This document shows positions 17,810 to 26,069 of a stretch of 64,000 bases of DNA, in pieces. A program made the translations under genes and the position numbers. Source of the DNA: Bacillota bacterium (GTDB lineage: Bacteria > Bacillota > Clostridia > Lachnospirales > Lachnospiraceae); the NCBI GenBank assembly GCA_023423335.1, contig JAFAFU010000084.1:62001-126000 (forward strand). The letters run 5' to 3'. The first letter of the stretch is position 1; every line of letters starts with the position of its first letter. The notes under the pieces are model-generated. The model did no database searches and was not told the DNA's origin. It saw only the letters and a list, made by a program, of their open reading frames with translations.

Positions 17810-17825
17810 AGTGAGGGAGGTTCAA

Positions 17826-17978
17826 ATGGAGGAATTAAAGAATTTAATACCAAACCAATTTTATCCTAAAATTATCGAATTCCTAAAGACAACTACTCAT
17901 GGTTCCGTTACATTGATTATTCAGGATGGCAGAGTGATTCAAGTAGAAAGAAGCGAGAAGGTCAGGATATCGAAGTAG
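17826..17978 (+). CDS. YezD-like small protein (DUF2292)
   Basis: A 50-residue ORF starts at ATG 17826, 5 bases after GGGAGG. The protein begins MEELKNLIPNQFYPKIIEF and contains GSVTLIIQDGRVIQVER, which match the DUF2292/YezD pattern of a short helix followed by a beta hairpin with a basic tail. Function is unknown; to my knowledge such genes often sit near sulfur-assimilation genes. It lies alone between its own promoter and a strong terminator, upstream of the nitrogenase-like genes, so it may be a co-regulated partner or part of an attenuation arrangement. Confidence 0.75.
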   Translation: MEELKNLIPNQFYPKIIEFLKTTTHGSVTLIIQDGRVIQVERSEKVRISK

Positions 17979-18061
17979 TTGACCGGGAAACCCGGAGACC
18001 AGGAACAGCAGGGGCCGCCTCATTGATAATTAAATAATACTCGATTGATTAGTAAACTAAA

Positions 18062-18101
18062 GGTCGGAAACATTATGTCATTAATGTTTTCGGCCTTTTT
18101 T
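18062..18101 (+). terminator. strong intrinsic terminator before the nifH-like gene
   Basis: GGTCGGAAACATTA (from 18062) pairs with TAATGTTTTCGGCC (to 18095), with two G-U pairs, and is followed by TTTTTT. It separates the YezD-like gene from the nifH-like gene, so the latter needs read-through or its own promoter. In 18102-18239 no convincing promoter was found; an AAAGGAG ribosome-binding site precedes 18240. Confidence 0.85.
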
Positions 18102-18239
18102 CATCATATAGGAAACCCACTCCCATATGGTGAAAAATGCTCCGCAGGATACAAACTCTTTCTCAAGTTAACATCTGCGGCTGTAATTTGTTTCCGGCAT
18201 CTGTTAATTCAAGACAATATATAAAAAAGGAGATCGTGC

Positions 18240-19118
18240 ATGGCAAAAAAGGTTACACAGATAGCAATTTACGGTAAGGGAGGCATCGGAAAGTCCACGA
18301 CAACCTCAAACTTAAGTGCGGCCCTTTCAAAGCTGGGATATAGGGTGATGCAGTTTGGCTGTGACCCGAAGAGTGATTCGACAAACACCTTGAGAAACGG
18401 AAAATACATCCCGACGGTTTTGGATACCCTCCGGGAGAAGAGCAATGTTGATGCCAGGGAGGTTATTTATGAAGGCTTTAACGGAATCTATTGCGTGGAA
18501 GCCGGAGGCCCGGCACCGGGAGTGGGCTGTGCGGGAAGAGGCATTATTACCGCCGTTGAATTATTTAAACAGCAGCAGGTTTTTGAGAATCTTGATCTGG
18601 ATTATGTTATTTACGACGTATTGGGGGATGTGGTCTGCGGAGGCTTTGCCGTCCCGATCAGGGAGGGAATAGCGGAACATGTATTTACGGTTTCCTCCGC
18701 AGATTTCATGAGTATCTATGCCTCCAATAATTTGTTTAAGGGAATAAAGAAATACTCCAACTCAGGAGGCGCCTTACTGGGAGGAGTCATTGCCAATTCA
18801 ATCAATTATGGCTACTCCAAGGATATCGTAGACGACTTTGCCGGACGTACTAAGACCCGGATAGTGGAATATATACCCCGATCCATTACGGTAACCCAAT
18901 GTGAATTGCAGGGAAAGACAACGATTGAAGCCGCGCCGGATACAGAGCAAGCCAAGGTATATTTAAGACTGGCCCAAAAGATTTCAGAGCATACGGAATC
19001 GAAGGTCCCTTCTCCGATGGAAACAGGTGAACTGAGGGAATGGGCCGCTTCCTGGTCAGATCAGCTTCTGGCGCTGGAAACCGGTGTAATACCGGGAGGG
19101 GTGGCAGCCGGAATATGA
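18240..19118 (+). CDS. nitrogenase-like Fe protein (NifH family reductase)
   Basis: This 292-residue P-loop ATPase is the electron-donating dimer of a nitrogenase-like complex. The Walker A/P-loop GKGGIGKST is at residues 12-20. The two [4Fe-4S] cysteines are in GVGCAGRG (Cys97) and DVVCGGFA (Cys133), the spacing of true NifH. Arg100, the site of regulatory ADP-ribosylation in some nitrogenases, is kept, as is CDPKSDST. It lies first in the unit with CysK-, K- and D-like genes, so it probably reduces that K/D pair. BchL/ChlL or CfbC are alternatives, but the partner subunits argue against them. Confidence 0.92.
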   Translation: MAKKVTQIAIYGKGGIGKSTTTSNLSAALSKLGYRVMQFGCDPKSDSTNTLRNGKYIPTVLDTLREKSNVDAREVIYEGFNGIYCVEAGGPAPGVGCAGRGIITAVELFKQQQVFENLDLDYVIYDVLGDVVCGGFAVPIREGIAEHVFTVSSADFMSIYASNNLFKGIKKYSNSGGALLGGVIANSINYGYSKDIVDDFAGRTKTRIVEYIPRSITVTQCELQGKTTIEAAPDTEQAKVYLRLAQKISEHTESKVPSPMETGELREWAASWSDQLLALETGVIPGGVAAGI

Positions 19119-19200
19119 AATCCAATCAGGGTATCCCCTTGAAATCCATTGCAATCAGATGCTGATCAATATTCTAATTACAAAAATATGGAGGAGGATC

Positions 19201-20130
19201 ATGAAAAAAGTAGCGCAAAATCTCGTTGATTTAATTGGAAACACCCCCCTGCTGAAACCAAATCAGTTCCTGCAGCAGGAAAAGATCGATGCCGAATTGT
19301 ATTTTAAGCTGGAATATTTCAATCCGGCAGGAAGTGTCAAGGACAGAATTGCATATGCAATGATAAGGGATGCCGAAGAAAAGGGCTTATTAAATAAGGA
19401 TACGGTAATCATAGAACCCACCAGCGGAAATACGGGGGTCGGATTGGCGTTTGTAGCGGCCGCCAGGGGATATCAGCTTATTCTCACGATGCCGGAAACC
19501 ATGAGCGTCGAGCGGAGAACCCTGCTTAAAGCCTTAGGGGCAAGGGTAGAGCTGACACCGGGGACCCAAGGCATGAAGGGAGCGATCGCAAGGGCGGATC
19601 AGCTTAATTCACAGCTTCCTGACAGCATCCTCCTGCAGCAATTTGAAAACCCCGCGAATTCAAAGATTCACCAGGATACCACAGCGGAGGAGATCTGGAG
19701 AGACACGGAGGGGGAGGTAGACATATTTGTCGCCGGAGTCGGGACTGGGGGAACTGTGACCGGGGTTGCCAAGGGCTTAAAAGCGAAAAATCCGGGGATT
19801 AAAATCATAGCGGTAGAACCCTTTGATTCACCGGTTTTATCCGGAGGCCAGCCGGGTACCCACAGAATACAGGGGATCGGAGCAGGCTTCGTGCCAAAAA
19901 ATTTTGAAAAGGAATACATCGATGAAATCTATAAGGTACATAATGAAGAAGCCTTTGATACCTCAAGACAGCTAGGAAGACAGGAGGGGTTATTGGTGGG
20001 AATATCCTCCGGCGCCTGTGCCTTTGCCGCCAAGCAGCTGGCAAAACGGAAAGAGAATAAGGGGAAGACGATTGTTGCCCTGTTACCGGATACCGGTGAA
20101 CGTTATTTATCGACCGGGCTGTATCAGTAA
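19201..20130 (+). CDS. cysK: cysteine synthase A family (O-acetylserine sulfhydrylase)
   Basis: This PLP enzyme of 309 residues joins sulfide to O-acetylserine to form cysteine. The PLP lysine is Lys47 in NPAGSVKDR, the substrate loop is TSGNTG (74-79), and the phosphate-binding glycine loop is GVGTGGTVTG. ATG 19201 is set by GGAGGAGG 3-10 bases upstream; the longer reading from 19159 lacks a site. Its placement between the H-like and K-like genes is the main clue that the nitrogenase-like reaction may deliver sulfide or a related thiol that is trapped at once. Confidence 0.93.
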   Translation: MKKVAQNLVDLIGNTPLLKPNQFLQQEKIDAELYFKLEYFNPAGSVKDRIAYAMIRDAEEKGLLNKDTVIIEPTSGNTGVGLAFVAAARGYQLILTMPETMSVERRTLLKALGARVELTPGTQGMKGAIARADQLNSQLPDSILLQQFENPANSKIHQDTTAEEIWRDTEGEVDIFVAGVGTGGTVTGVAKGLKAKNPGIKIIAVEPFDSPVLSGGQPGTHRIQGIGAGFVPKNFEKEYIDEIYKVHNEEAFDTSRQLGRQEGLLVGISSGACAFAAKQLAKRKENKGKTIVALLPDTGERYLSTGLYQ

Positions 20131-20166
20131 TGAAAGGCCCGGTAAATCAAGGGAAGGAAGATGAAT

Positions 20167-21504
20167 ATGAGTTGTTTTATCGAAAGACCCCGGACCTCCT
20201 GCGCCTTGGGAGGAGCCCTGGTAACCATCAGCTCTTTGCCGCGGGTTGTGGCGATTTCCCATGCTGCGTCCGGCTGTGCAGGTAACTTAAGCGGAGCGAT
20301 CTCCGCAGGCGCAGGATATTTCGGATCGGGCTATTGCTCGGGACAGAGTACACCGACCTCGGGAATCACCGAATCAGAGATTATATTCGGCGGTTCCGAC
20401 CGATTGGTGGAGCAGATCAAAAATACACAGGAATTAATTGATGCGGATTTGTTCGTGGTGGCAACCGGATGTATGACAGAAATGATCGGAGATGATGTAA
20501 AAGGAGCGGTCAGTGAGTGCCAGGATTTTAATACTCCGGTGATTGCGGTCAGTACACCGAGTTTCCAGGGGGATGCCTACAGGGGCTACGAGATTGTACT
20601 GGAGGGCATCTTCAACCGGTTTGTCAGACCTTCCAAAACAAAGAATAAAAGACTGGTGAATCTGTTCGGAGTCATACCCGGATACGATCCGTTCTTCCGG
20701 GGCAATCTGGAGGAAATCAAAAGAATACTTCATCAGGCAGGCATAGAGGCCAATACCTTCTTTACCCCGGACCAAAGCTTTGATCATATTAAGGCCTCCT
20801 CCCAGGCGGCGCTTAACATCGTCTTTTCCCGCATCTATGGGGTGGACTTTGCCAGGAACTTTGAACAAAGGCATGAAGTTCCCTACCAGATCACGGATCT
20901 TCCGGTCGGGCCGGAAGCTACGGACCGCTTCTTAAGAGAAATAGGAGAACGGCTTGCAATTGACCCCGAGGTAATCGAAGGAGTGATCCAGAAAGAGAAC
21001 GCGATCTACTACAATTATTTTGAGCGGACGGCAGATGTATGGGCGGACGGAGAGTACAAATTCTACCTGACCCTGGTCACCAATGCCAATGAGCTGATCC
21101 CCTATGCAACCTTCTTAGAAAGGGAGCTGGGCTGGATTACGAGCGATCTCTATGTAACCAATCTGCTCACAGAGGAACAAAAGGAGGAGCTGAAGGAAGC
21201 CTTCCGGAAAGAGGAGCTGATGGGAGAGCTGTTCTTTGAGACGGACACCTCCAAAATCGCAAATGACATAACCAAAAGACACAGGCGCTACGGCGGCGAG
21301 ATCTATTTTGATGATGGGAATACCCCTCTGTTTCTGATCGGAAGCAGGCTGGAGAAGGATCTGGCTTTAAAGAGGGGACTGAACTACCTTCCGGTCAGCT
21401 TTCCGGTCCCAAACCGTATTATTGTGGACAGAGGCTATGCCGGATACCGCGGAGGACTGCATCTTCTGGAGGATATCGTGGATGCTTTGGTTGGGAATAA
21501 ATAA
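20167..21504 (+). CDS. nitrogenase-like beta subunit (NifK-like)
   Basis: This 445-residue component 1-type oxidoreductase subunit keeps three P-cluster-type cysteines: Cys12 (RTSCALGG), Cys37 (SGCAGN) and Cys102 (TGCMTEMIGDD). The last motif closely resembles the CMAEVIGDD of NifK, and the VIPGYDPFFRGNLEEIKRIL segment matches the NifK pattern after the P-cluster domain. It lacks the long N-terminal extension of NifK. ATG 20167 gives a better distance from ggaagg than ATG 20161. It precedes the D-like gene, the reverse of the nifHDK order. ChlB/BchB and NifN are alternatives, but the Cys set favours a P-cluster subunit. Confidence 0.85.
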   Translation: MSCFIERPRTSCALGGALVTISSLPRVVAISHAASGCAGNLSGAISAGAGYFGSGYCSGQSTPTSGITESEIIFGGSDRLVEQIKNTQELIDADLFVVATGCMTEMIGDDVKGAVSECQDFNTPVIAVSTPSFQGDAYRGYEIVLEGIFNRFVRPSKTKNKRLVNLFGVIPGYDPFFRGNLEEIKRILHQAGIEANTFFTPDQSFDHIKASSQAALNIVFSRIYGVDFARNFEQRHEVPYQITDLPVGPEATDRFLREIGERLAIDPEVIEGVIQKENAIYYNYFERTADVWADGEYKFYLTLVTNANELIPYATFLERELGWITSDLYVTNLLTEEQKEELKEAFRKEELMGELFFETDTSKIANDITKRHRRYGGEIYFDDGNTPLFLIGSRLEKDLALKRGLNYLPVSFPVPNRIIVDRGYAGYRGGLHLLEDIVDALVGNK

Positions 21505-21520
21505 GGAGGCGGAAGTTAAT

Positions 21521-23041
21521 ATGGGCTATTATGAACAAAAAATACCTCCGGTGCGGGATTTAAGACTCCGGATAGGAGATGCGTTCCCGGAGGGAAAGGG
21601 ATGCGATCTGCTTCAATGTTCCAGAGGCGGATGCTTGCTAGGGAAGAAGAGAAGCTTCTGGCAGGCGAATTCCTGCCAGATGGCGCTGACCCTGATGATG
21701 GCATCTACGGTAGAGAATTCAGTGATTATCGTCCATGGACCGATCGGCTGCGGAACCCAGCTGCATATGATGGATTCCGGGGCAAGAAAGGGGAATGTAA
21801 GCCGGGGAAAGCAGCCAAAGCCCTTGATCTGGCTTAGCACAAATCTGCGGGAGACCGACGTCATCGGAGGAGGGGAGGCAAAGCTTTTAGAAGCGATCGA
21901 ATATGCGGACCGGGAATTTCGTCCGGAGATTTTATTTGTCGTCGCCACCTGTGCGCCGAATATCATTGGAGATGATATCGAGGAGGTGGTTAAGACAGCC
22001 GGTGAAACAACCGCGGCAACGATTGTCTCCCTGCACTGTCCCGGCTTTAAAAGCAGAGTGGTGGCAACGGCCTATGATACCTTCTACCATGGCTTATTGA
22101 AGCATCTGCCCTTTGAGCCGGTTCCTTACAAGGACTACATCCCTTTTGAAGCTGCGGACCCGGATTATGAACTCGCGGTAAAGAAGTATCAGTATAAGAA
22201 AAGTCATACGGTCAATCTGTTTAATGCCACCTCCATAGGACCGGAGGATGAGAAGGAGCTGGTACGTCTGTTAAATGCCCTGGATTTAAAGGTGCAGATC
22301 TATGCCGAGTATTCCTCTGCCGAGGAAATCAGGCTGATTTCACAGGCGGCCTTAAATGTCAGTATGTGTAATGTGCATGATGATTATATACTGGAATATC
22401 TGAAAAAGACCTATGGAATACCCTATGTGATACAGGGGATGCCGATTGGTTTGAAGGCGACCAGAGACTGGCTTATGGCCATAGCAGGACATTTTGGTAT
22501 GGAGGAAAGGGCTGGAAGGCTGGCGGACCGGGAGGAAGAAAAGGTATTAAAGGCGCTGCAGCCCTATCTTCCGCCCATAAAGGATAAGAGAGTATTGATC
22601 GGAGGCGGAGTAATCCGGGTAGCCTGGGAGGCCATGTTATTGGAGGAGCTGGGCATGAAGGTGATCGGCATCCGGGCTTATCATTTTGATAACGGGGCGG
22701 AGCCGGTTTACGAGGTATTGAACGAAGAATTGCCTGAGGTGCCTATCTCTGTCAGCAATCAGGCGTTTGAACTGGTGAATCAGCTTCAAACCTTGAAGCC
22801 CGACCTGGCGGTTATCCATAACGGCACCAACGGACTGGTAGCCAAGCTGGGAATTCCGTCCCTTCAGCTGTTCCATGTGGATAAGAGCTTCTTTGGCTAC
22901 AGAGGGTTATTTGACCTGACAAAACGGATCGGATTTGCATTTCTCAATTCTTCGTACCAGCGAAGATTACGGGAACATGTAAAACAGCCATATCATCCGG
23001 AATGGTATGAGAAGGACGCCTTTAGCTATATCAAAGAATGA
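21521..23041 (+). CDS. nitrogenase-like alpha subunit (NifD-like), cofactor ligands kept
   Basis: This 506-residue protein carries P-cluster-type cysteines Cys52 (NSCQMA), Cys77 (HGPIGCGTQ) and Cys144 (CAPNIIGDD). Cys283 in ALNVSMCNVH aligns with the FeMo-cofactor ligand Cys275 of Azotobacter NifD, and His452 in LFHVDKSFFGYRG aligns with His442. TNLRETDVIGGGEAKL also follows NifD. Keeping both ligands implies an active-site metal cluster, unlike ChlN/BchN. A second Cys group near the N-terminus (Cys28, Cys33, Cys38) is unusual. ATG 21521 follows aaggaggcgg; the 33 upstream codons would overlap the K-like gene. Confidence 0.87.
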   Translation: MGYYEQKIPPVRDLRLRIGDAFPEGKGCDLLQCSRGGCLLGKKRSFWQANSCQMALTLMMASTVENSVIIVHGPIGCGTQLHMMDSGARKGNVSRGKQPKPLIWLSTNLRETDVIGGGEAKLLEAIEYADREFRPEILFVVATCAPNIIGDDIEEVVKTAGETTAATIVSLHCPGFKSRVVATAYDTFYHGLLKHLPFEPVPYKDYIPFEAADPDYELAVKKYQYKKSHTVNLFNATSIGPEDEKELVRLLNALDLKVQIYAEYSSAEEIRLISQAALNVSMCNVHDDYILEYLKKTYGIPYVIQGMPIGLKATRDWLMAIAGHFGMEERAGRLADREEEKVLKALQPYLPPIKDKRVLIGGGVIRVAWEAMLLEELGMKVIGIRAYHFDNGAEPVYEVLNEELPEVPISVSNQAFELVNQLQTLKPDLAVIHNGTNGLVAKLGIPSLQLFHVDKSFFGYRGLFDLTKRIGFAFLNSSYQRRLREHVKQPYHPEWYEKDAFSYIKE

Positions 23042-23050
23042 AGACAGGAG

Positions 23051-23097
23051 CTTTTCGCTTAGGCTTTGTATGCCGTTTAAGCGGCAGAATGGAGGTT
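23051..23097 (+). repeat. dispersed SD-proximal hairpin element, copy 2
   Basis: CTTTTCGCTTAGGCTTTG, then TATGCCG-TTTAA-GCGGCA and ATGGAGG, lies in the 60-base gap between the D-like gene and the binding-protein gene. It is nearly identical to the element at 27649-27693, and its 3' half matches 1776-1804. Confidence 0.75.
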
Positions 23098-23101
23098 ATT
23101 T

Positions 23102-24220
23102 ATGAGTATTGGAAGAGGGAAAAAAACAATTTATGCATTCCTGGTGATATTTGCGCTTATGCTTGCCGCGGGATGCCGGAAGAAAGAGGAATCCGGCATT
23201 CAGACGAATACGGAGACGGATGGTGCCGGTAAGGCGGATACGGTGACTGCCGGCGCAGGGCAGGAGGGTACGGAGCTTACAGAGGAGGAGAAGAAGGAAG
23301 CGGCTTTTCTTAAGGAACCGGCTTCTGCCAGAGTGATTCATATCGGCTATGACGGCGGCTTATGTCAGGGAGCCATCGCCATTGCCCATGAGAAAGGCTT
23401 TTTTGCCGAGGAAGGCCTGACAACCGAGCTGACCAAATCCGAGAGTCCGAGAGATGCCATTGCCGGGGGCAAGATCGATACCTCTGCCGGTATGATTGCC
23501 GGCTGGTTAAAACCGATCACCAACGGGGTTAACCTGGTATTTACCCTGGGACTTCATACCGGATGCACCTCCGCCATCGTACTGGCAGATTCGGAGATCA
23601 ACACCTTTGAAGATGCAAAGGGAGGCGTTGTCGGCATCAGCGGTGGGATCGGAGGAGTAAACCACAATATCGGTTATCGTATGATAGCCCATGATAACCT
23701 GCTGCCGGAGGATTTTACCTGGAGTGATTTCCCCGCCGACCAACTGCTGCTGCTTTTGCAGAACGGCGATGTCGACGTAGCGATCGCCGGAGACCAGATG
23801 GCCGAAAAATGGGTTCAGGAGGGTCTGGTAAAGAGAATCCGTTCCACAACCCTGGATGAGGATTTTTCCGATGAAACCTGCTGTGTGCTGGGATTATCCG
23901 GAGTGTTCTTAAAGGAGAACCCGATTACCTCGGAGAAAATCAGCAGGGCCATCTATAAAGCCAGCCTCTGGGTACAGGAGAATAAAGAGGAGGCTGCACA
24001 GATTCTGATTGATAAGGGGCATGTGAGCGGAGAAGCGGGATATATCACCAGCCTGCTGGAATTATATGATTTTGTAAGAACCAATGAACAGACAGAGAAG
24101 TCCATCTATGACTCCACACAGGAATATAAGAATCTCGGCGTCATTGATGAGAAGATTGATGTGGAAGCTTTGAAGCAGCAAATCTGGTACTCTTACGAGC
24201 TGAGGGATTTAACAGAATAA
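23102..24220 (+). CDS. ABC transporter substrate-binding lipoprotein (SsuA/TauA/NMT1-like)
   Basis: This 372-residue secreted lipoprotein has the lipobox LAAGC with Cys25 as the lipid site, then an acidic linker and an NMT1/SsuA-type periplasmic-binding domain from about residue 75 (IHIGYDGGLCQGAIAIAHEKGFF, GKIDTSAGMIAGWL). The family binds sulfonates, taurine, nitrate or pyrimidine precursors. The operon context with cysteine synthase and a nitrogenase-like enzyme favours a sulfur-containing ligand, but this is inference. A separate, broken member of the same superfamily lies at 63219. Confidence 0.88.
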   Translation: MSIGRGKKTIYAFLVIFALMLAAGCRKKEESGIQTNTETDGAGKADTVTAGAGQEGTELTEEEKKEAAFLKEPASARVIHIGYDGGLCQGAIAIAHEKGFFAEEGLTTELTKSESPRDAIAGGKIDTSAGMIAGWLKPITNGVNLVFTLGLHTGCTSAIVLADSEINTFEDAKGGVVGISGGIGGVNHNIGYRMIAHDNLLPEDFTWSDFPADQLLLLLQNGDVDVAIAGDQMAEKWVQEGLVKRIRSTTLDEDFSDETCCVLGLSGVFLKENPITSEKISRAIYKASLWVQENKEEAAQILIDKGHVSGEAGYITSLLELYDFVRTNEQTEKSIYDSTQEYKNLGVIDEKIDVEALKQQIWYSYELRDLTE

Positions 24221-24238
24221 CGAACCGGGAGGTATGTC

Positions 24239-25255
24239 ATGAGCCGCGCAGCTAATATTACGGTAGGAGAATTGATAGAGCTGGAGGAAAAACCAAAAAC
24301 CAGGTTACAAAAAATTGTTGACCGTGTGATTTGTTTTTCTCCCATTTTGGCAGCCGCTGTACTTCTGCTTCAATACTTCTATGTTCCCGACTTTGGACTG
24401 AATACAAGAACCAATGTCTTTCCGACGATAATAGGATTTTTCACGGCAGTATTGATTGGGATATTTATCTCGGGATTCTTCAGCAAGAGGGCCTATAAGC
24501 TTTTATTGAAGAACGCGCCCATCTATACGGTGGCAATCCTGGCACTGATCTTATATGATCATAATACTCTTAAAACAGGAAAACTCATGATGCCGTATTT
24601 TCCATGGCCGGATAAGATCCTGAATGCAATCATTGATGACCGCAGACTGCTTCTGGACTGCATCTCCAATTCCCTGATCTTATTGTTTTCAGGCTTTTTC
24701 ACCGGCGCGGTTGCGGGCCTGGTTACCGGGGTGATGACCGGCTGGTATAAGAAGGTGAATTATTGGGTGGCCCCATTATTGAAGATTATAGGACCCATCC
24801 CTTCCACCACCTGGCTTCCGATTATCCTGATCGTCGCCAGCTCTCTGTTTAAGGGCAGTGTATTTATCATAGCCCTGGGGGTATGGTACCCGGTTACAAT
24901 GACCACCTTCGCGGGAGTCTCCAATGTGAAGAAATCCTTCTTTGAGGTGGCAAAAACTCTGGGCGCGAAGGAGCTCAGGCTGATCTTTAAGGTGGCCATA
25001 CCGGCTGCCCTGCCGAATATATTCCAGGGGCTGACCCAGGGAATGAGCGTTGCCTGCACCACATTGATCGTAGCGGAGATGATGGGCGTGGAATCGGGCC
25101 TTGGCTGGTATATCAACTGGCAGAGGGGCTGGGCGGAATTTGCCAAGATGTATTCGGCGGTGATTATCATATGCTTAACCTTTACGGCGGTCAATCTGGT
25201 ATTCGGCCTGATTAAGCGGCGGGCGCTGCGCTGGCAGGAGGGAGTGGTTCGATGA
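24239..25255 (+). CDS. ABC transporter permease (SsuC/TauC-like)
   Basis: This is a 338-residue integral membrane protein with about seven hydrophobic segments. The EAA loop of binding-protein-dependent importers is visible near residues 240-262 (FFEVAKTLGAKELRLIFKVA). It is longer than typical SsuC (about 260) because of an additional N-terminal region of about 75 residues with two extra hydrophobic stretches. ATG 24239 follows cgggaggtatgtc. Its end overlaps the ATPase gene by 4 bases (ATGA), so the two are translationally coupled. Confidence 0.9.
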   Translation: MSRAANITVGELIELEEKPKTRLQKIVDRVICFSPILAAAVLLLQYFYVPDFGLNTRTNVFPTIIGFFTAVLIGIFISGFFSKRAYKLLLKNAPIYTVAILALILYDHNTLKTGKLMMPYFPWPDKILNAIIDDRRLLLDCISNSLILLFSGFFTGAVAGLVTGVMTGWYKKVNYWVAPLLKIIGPIPSTTWLPIILIVASSLFKGSVFIIALGVWYPVTMTTFAGVSNVKKSFFEVAKTLGAKELRLIFKVAIPAALPNIFQGLTQGMSVACTTLIVAEMMGVESGLGWYINWQRGWAEFAKMYSAVIIICLTFTAVNLVFGLIKRRALRWQEGVVR

Positions 25256-26040
25256 GTAAAGCCAGAGGTCATGTAAAGATTGATGATATCACAAAAATAT
25301 TTGCCAGGAGTGACTTAAACAGCACGATCACTGCTCTGGACCGGGTGAGCATCACCATAGAGCCCGGAGAATTCGTGTCCATTGTCGGAGCCAGCGGCTG
25401 CGGTAAATCAACCCTTCTCCGTCTTGTCACCGGACTGGAATACCCCACCAGGGGCAAGGTCTACTTTGACGGGGCGGAGATTAACGGGCCCAGCGAAAAA
25501 CGGGGCTTTGCCTTCCAGGAGCCAACCCTGTTCCCCTGGCTGACCGTAAGGGATAATATTGCCTTCGGACTAAAGGCCCAGGGAACCTACCGGGAGAAGA
25601 AATATATCGTTGATGAGCTTCTGAGGCTGGTGGATCTGGAAGAGTTTGAACATTCCTATCCCCACCAGCTGTCAGGGGGAATGGCCCAGCGGGTCTCCCT
25701 GGTCCGTGCCCTGGCCTGCGAGCCGGACGCCCTGTTTTTGGATGAACCCTTTGGGGCCCTGGATGCATTTACCCGGATGAATATGCAGGAGGAACTGATT
25801 AAGATATGGCAGCAGAAGAAAACAACAATCGTTATGATTACCCATGATGTGGATGAAGCAATCTATCTGTCCAACCGCATTATCATTATGTCTCCCAGAC
25901 CGGGCAGAATTCGGAATATCATTGAGGTAAGGAATTCGTATCCGAGAAACCGAAACGGCAGTGATTTCATCAGCATCCGCAAGGAGATACTTGAAATCCT
26001 TGATTTCGCCGAGGAAGAAACCGTGGATTTTTATTTGTAG
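25252..26040 (+). CDS. ABC transporter ATPase (SsuB/TauB-like)
   Basis: This 262-residue ATPase powers the importer. Walker A is GASGCGKST near residue 49, the signature is LSGGMAQR, Walker B is ALFLDEPFGALD and the switch His follows in VMITHDVDEA. The FQEPTLFPWLTVRDNI segment is typical of the nitrate/sulfonate/taurine subfamily. Its start overlaps the permease stop. Confidence 0.93.
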   Translation: MSKARGHVKIDDITKIFARSDLNSTITALDRVSITIEPGEFVSIVGASGCGKSTLLRLVTGLEYPTRGKVYFDGAEINGPSEKRGFAFQEPTLFPWLTVRDNIAFGLKAQGTYREKKYIVDELLRLVDLEEFEHSYPHQLSGGMAQRVSLVRALACEPDALFLDEPFGALDAFTRMNMQEELIKIWQQKKTTIVMITHDVDEAIYLSNRIIIMSPRPGRIRNIIEVRNSYPRNRNGSDFISIRKEILEILDFAEEETVDFYL

Positions 26041-26069
26041 GCATTAAGCTTAAGGAGTGGGCGAGAGAT

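Noticed and set aside
17647..17825. S-box (SAM-I) or T-box leader
   Set aside because: The conserved core words of these elements are absent, although the leader can pair.
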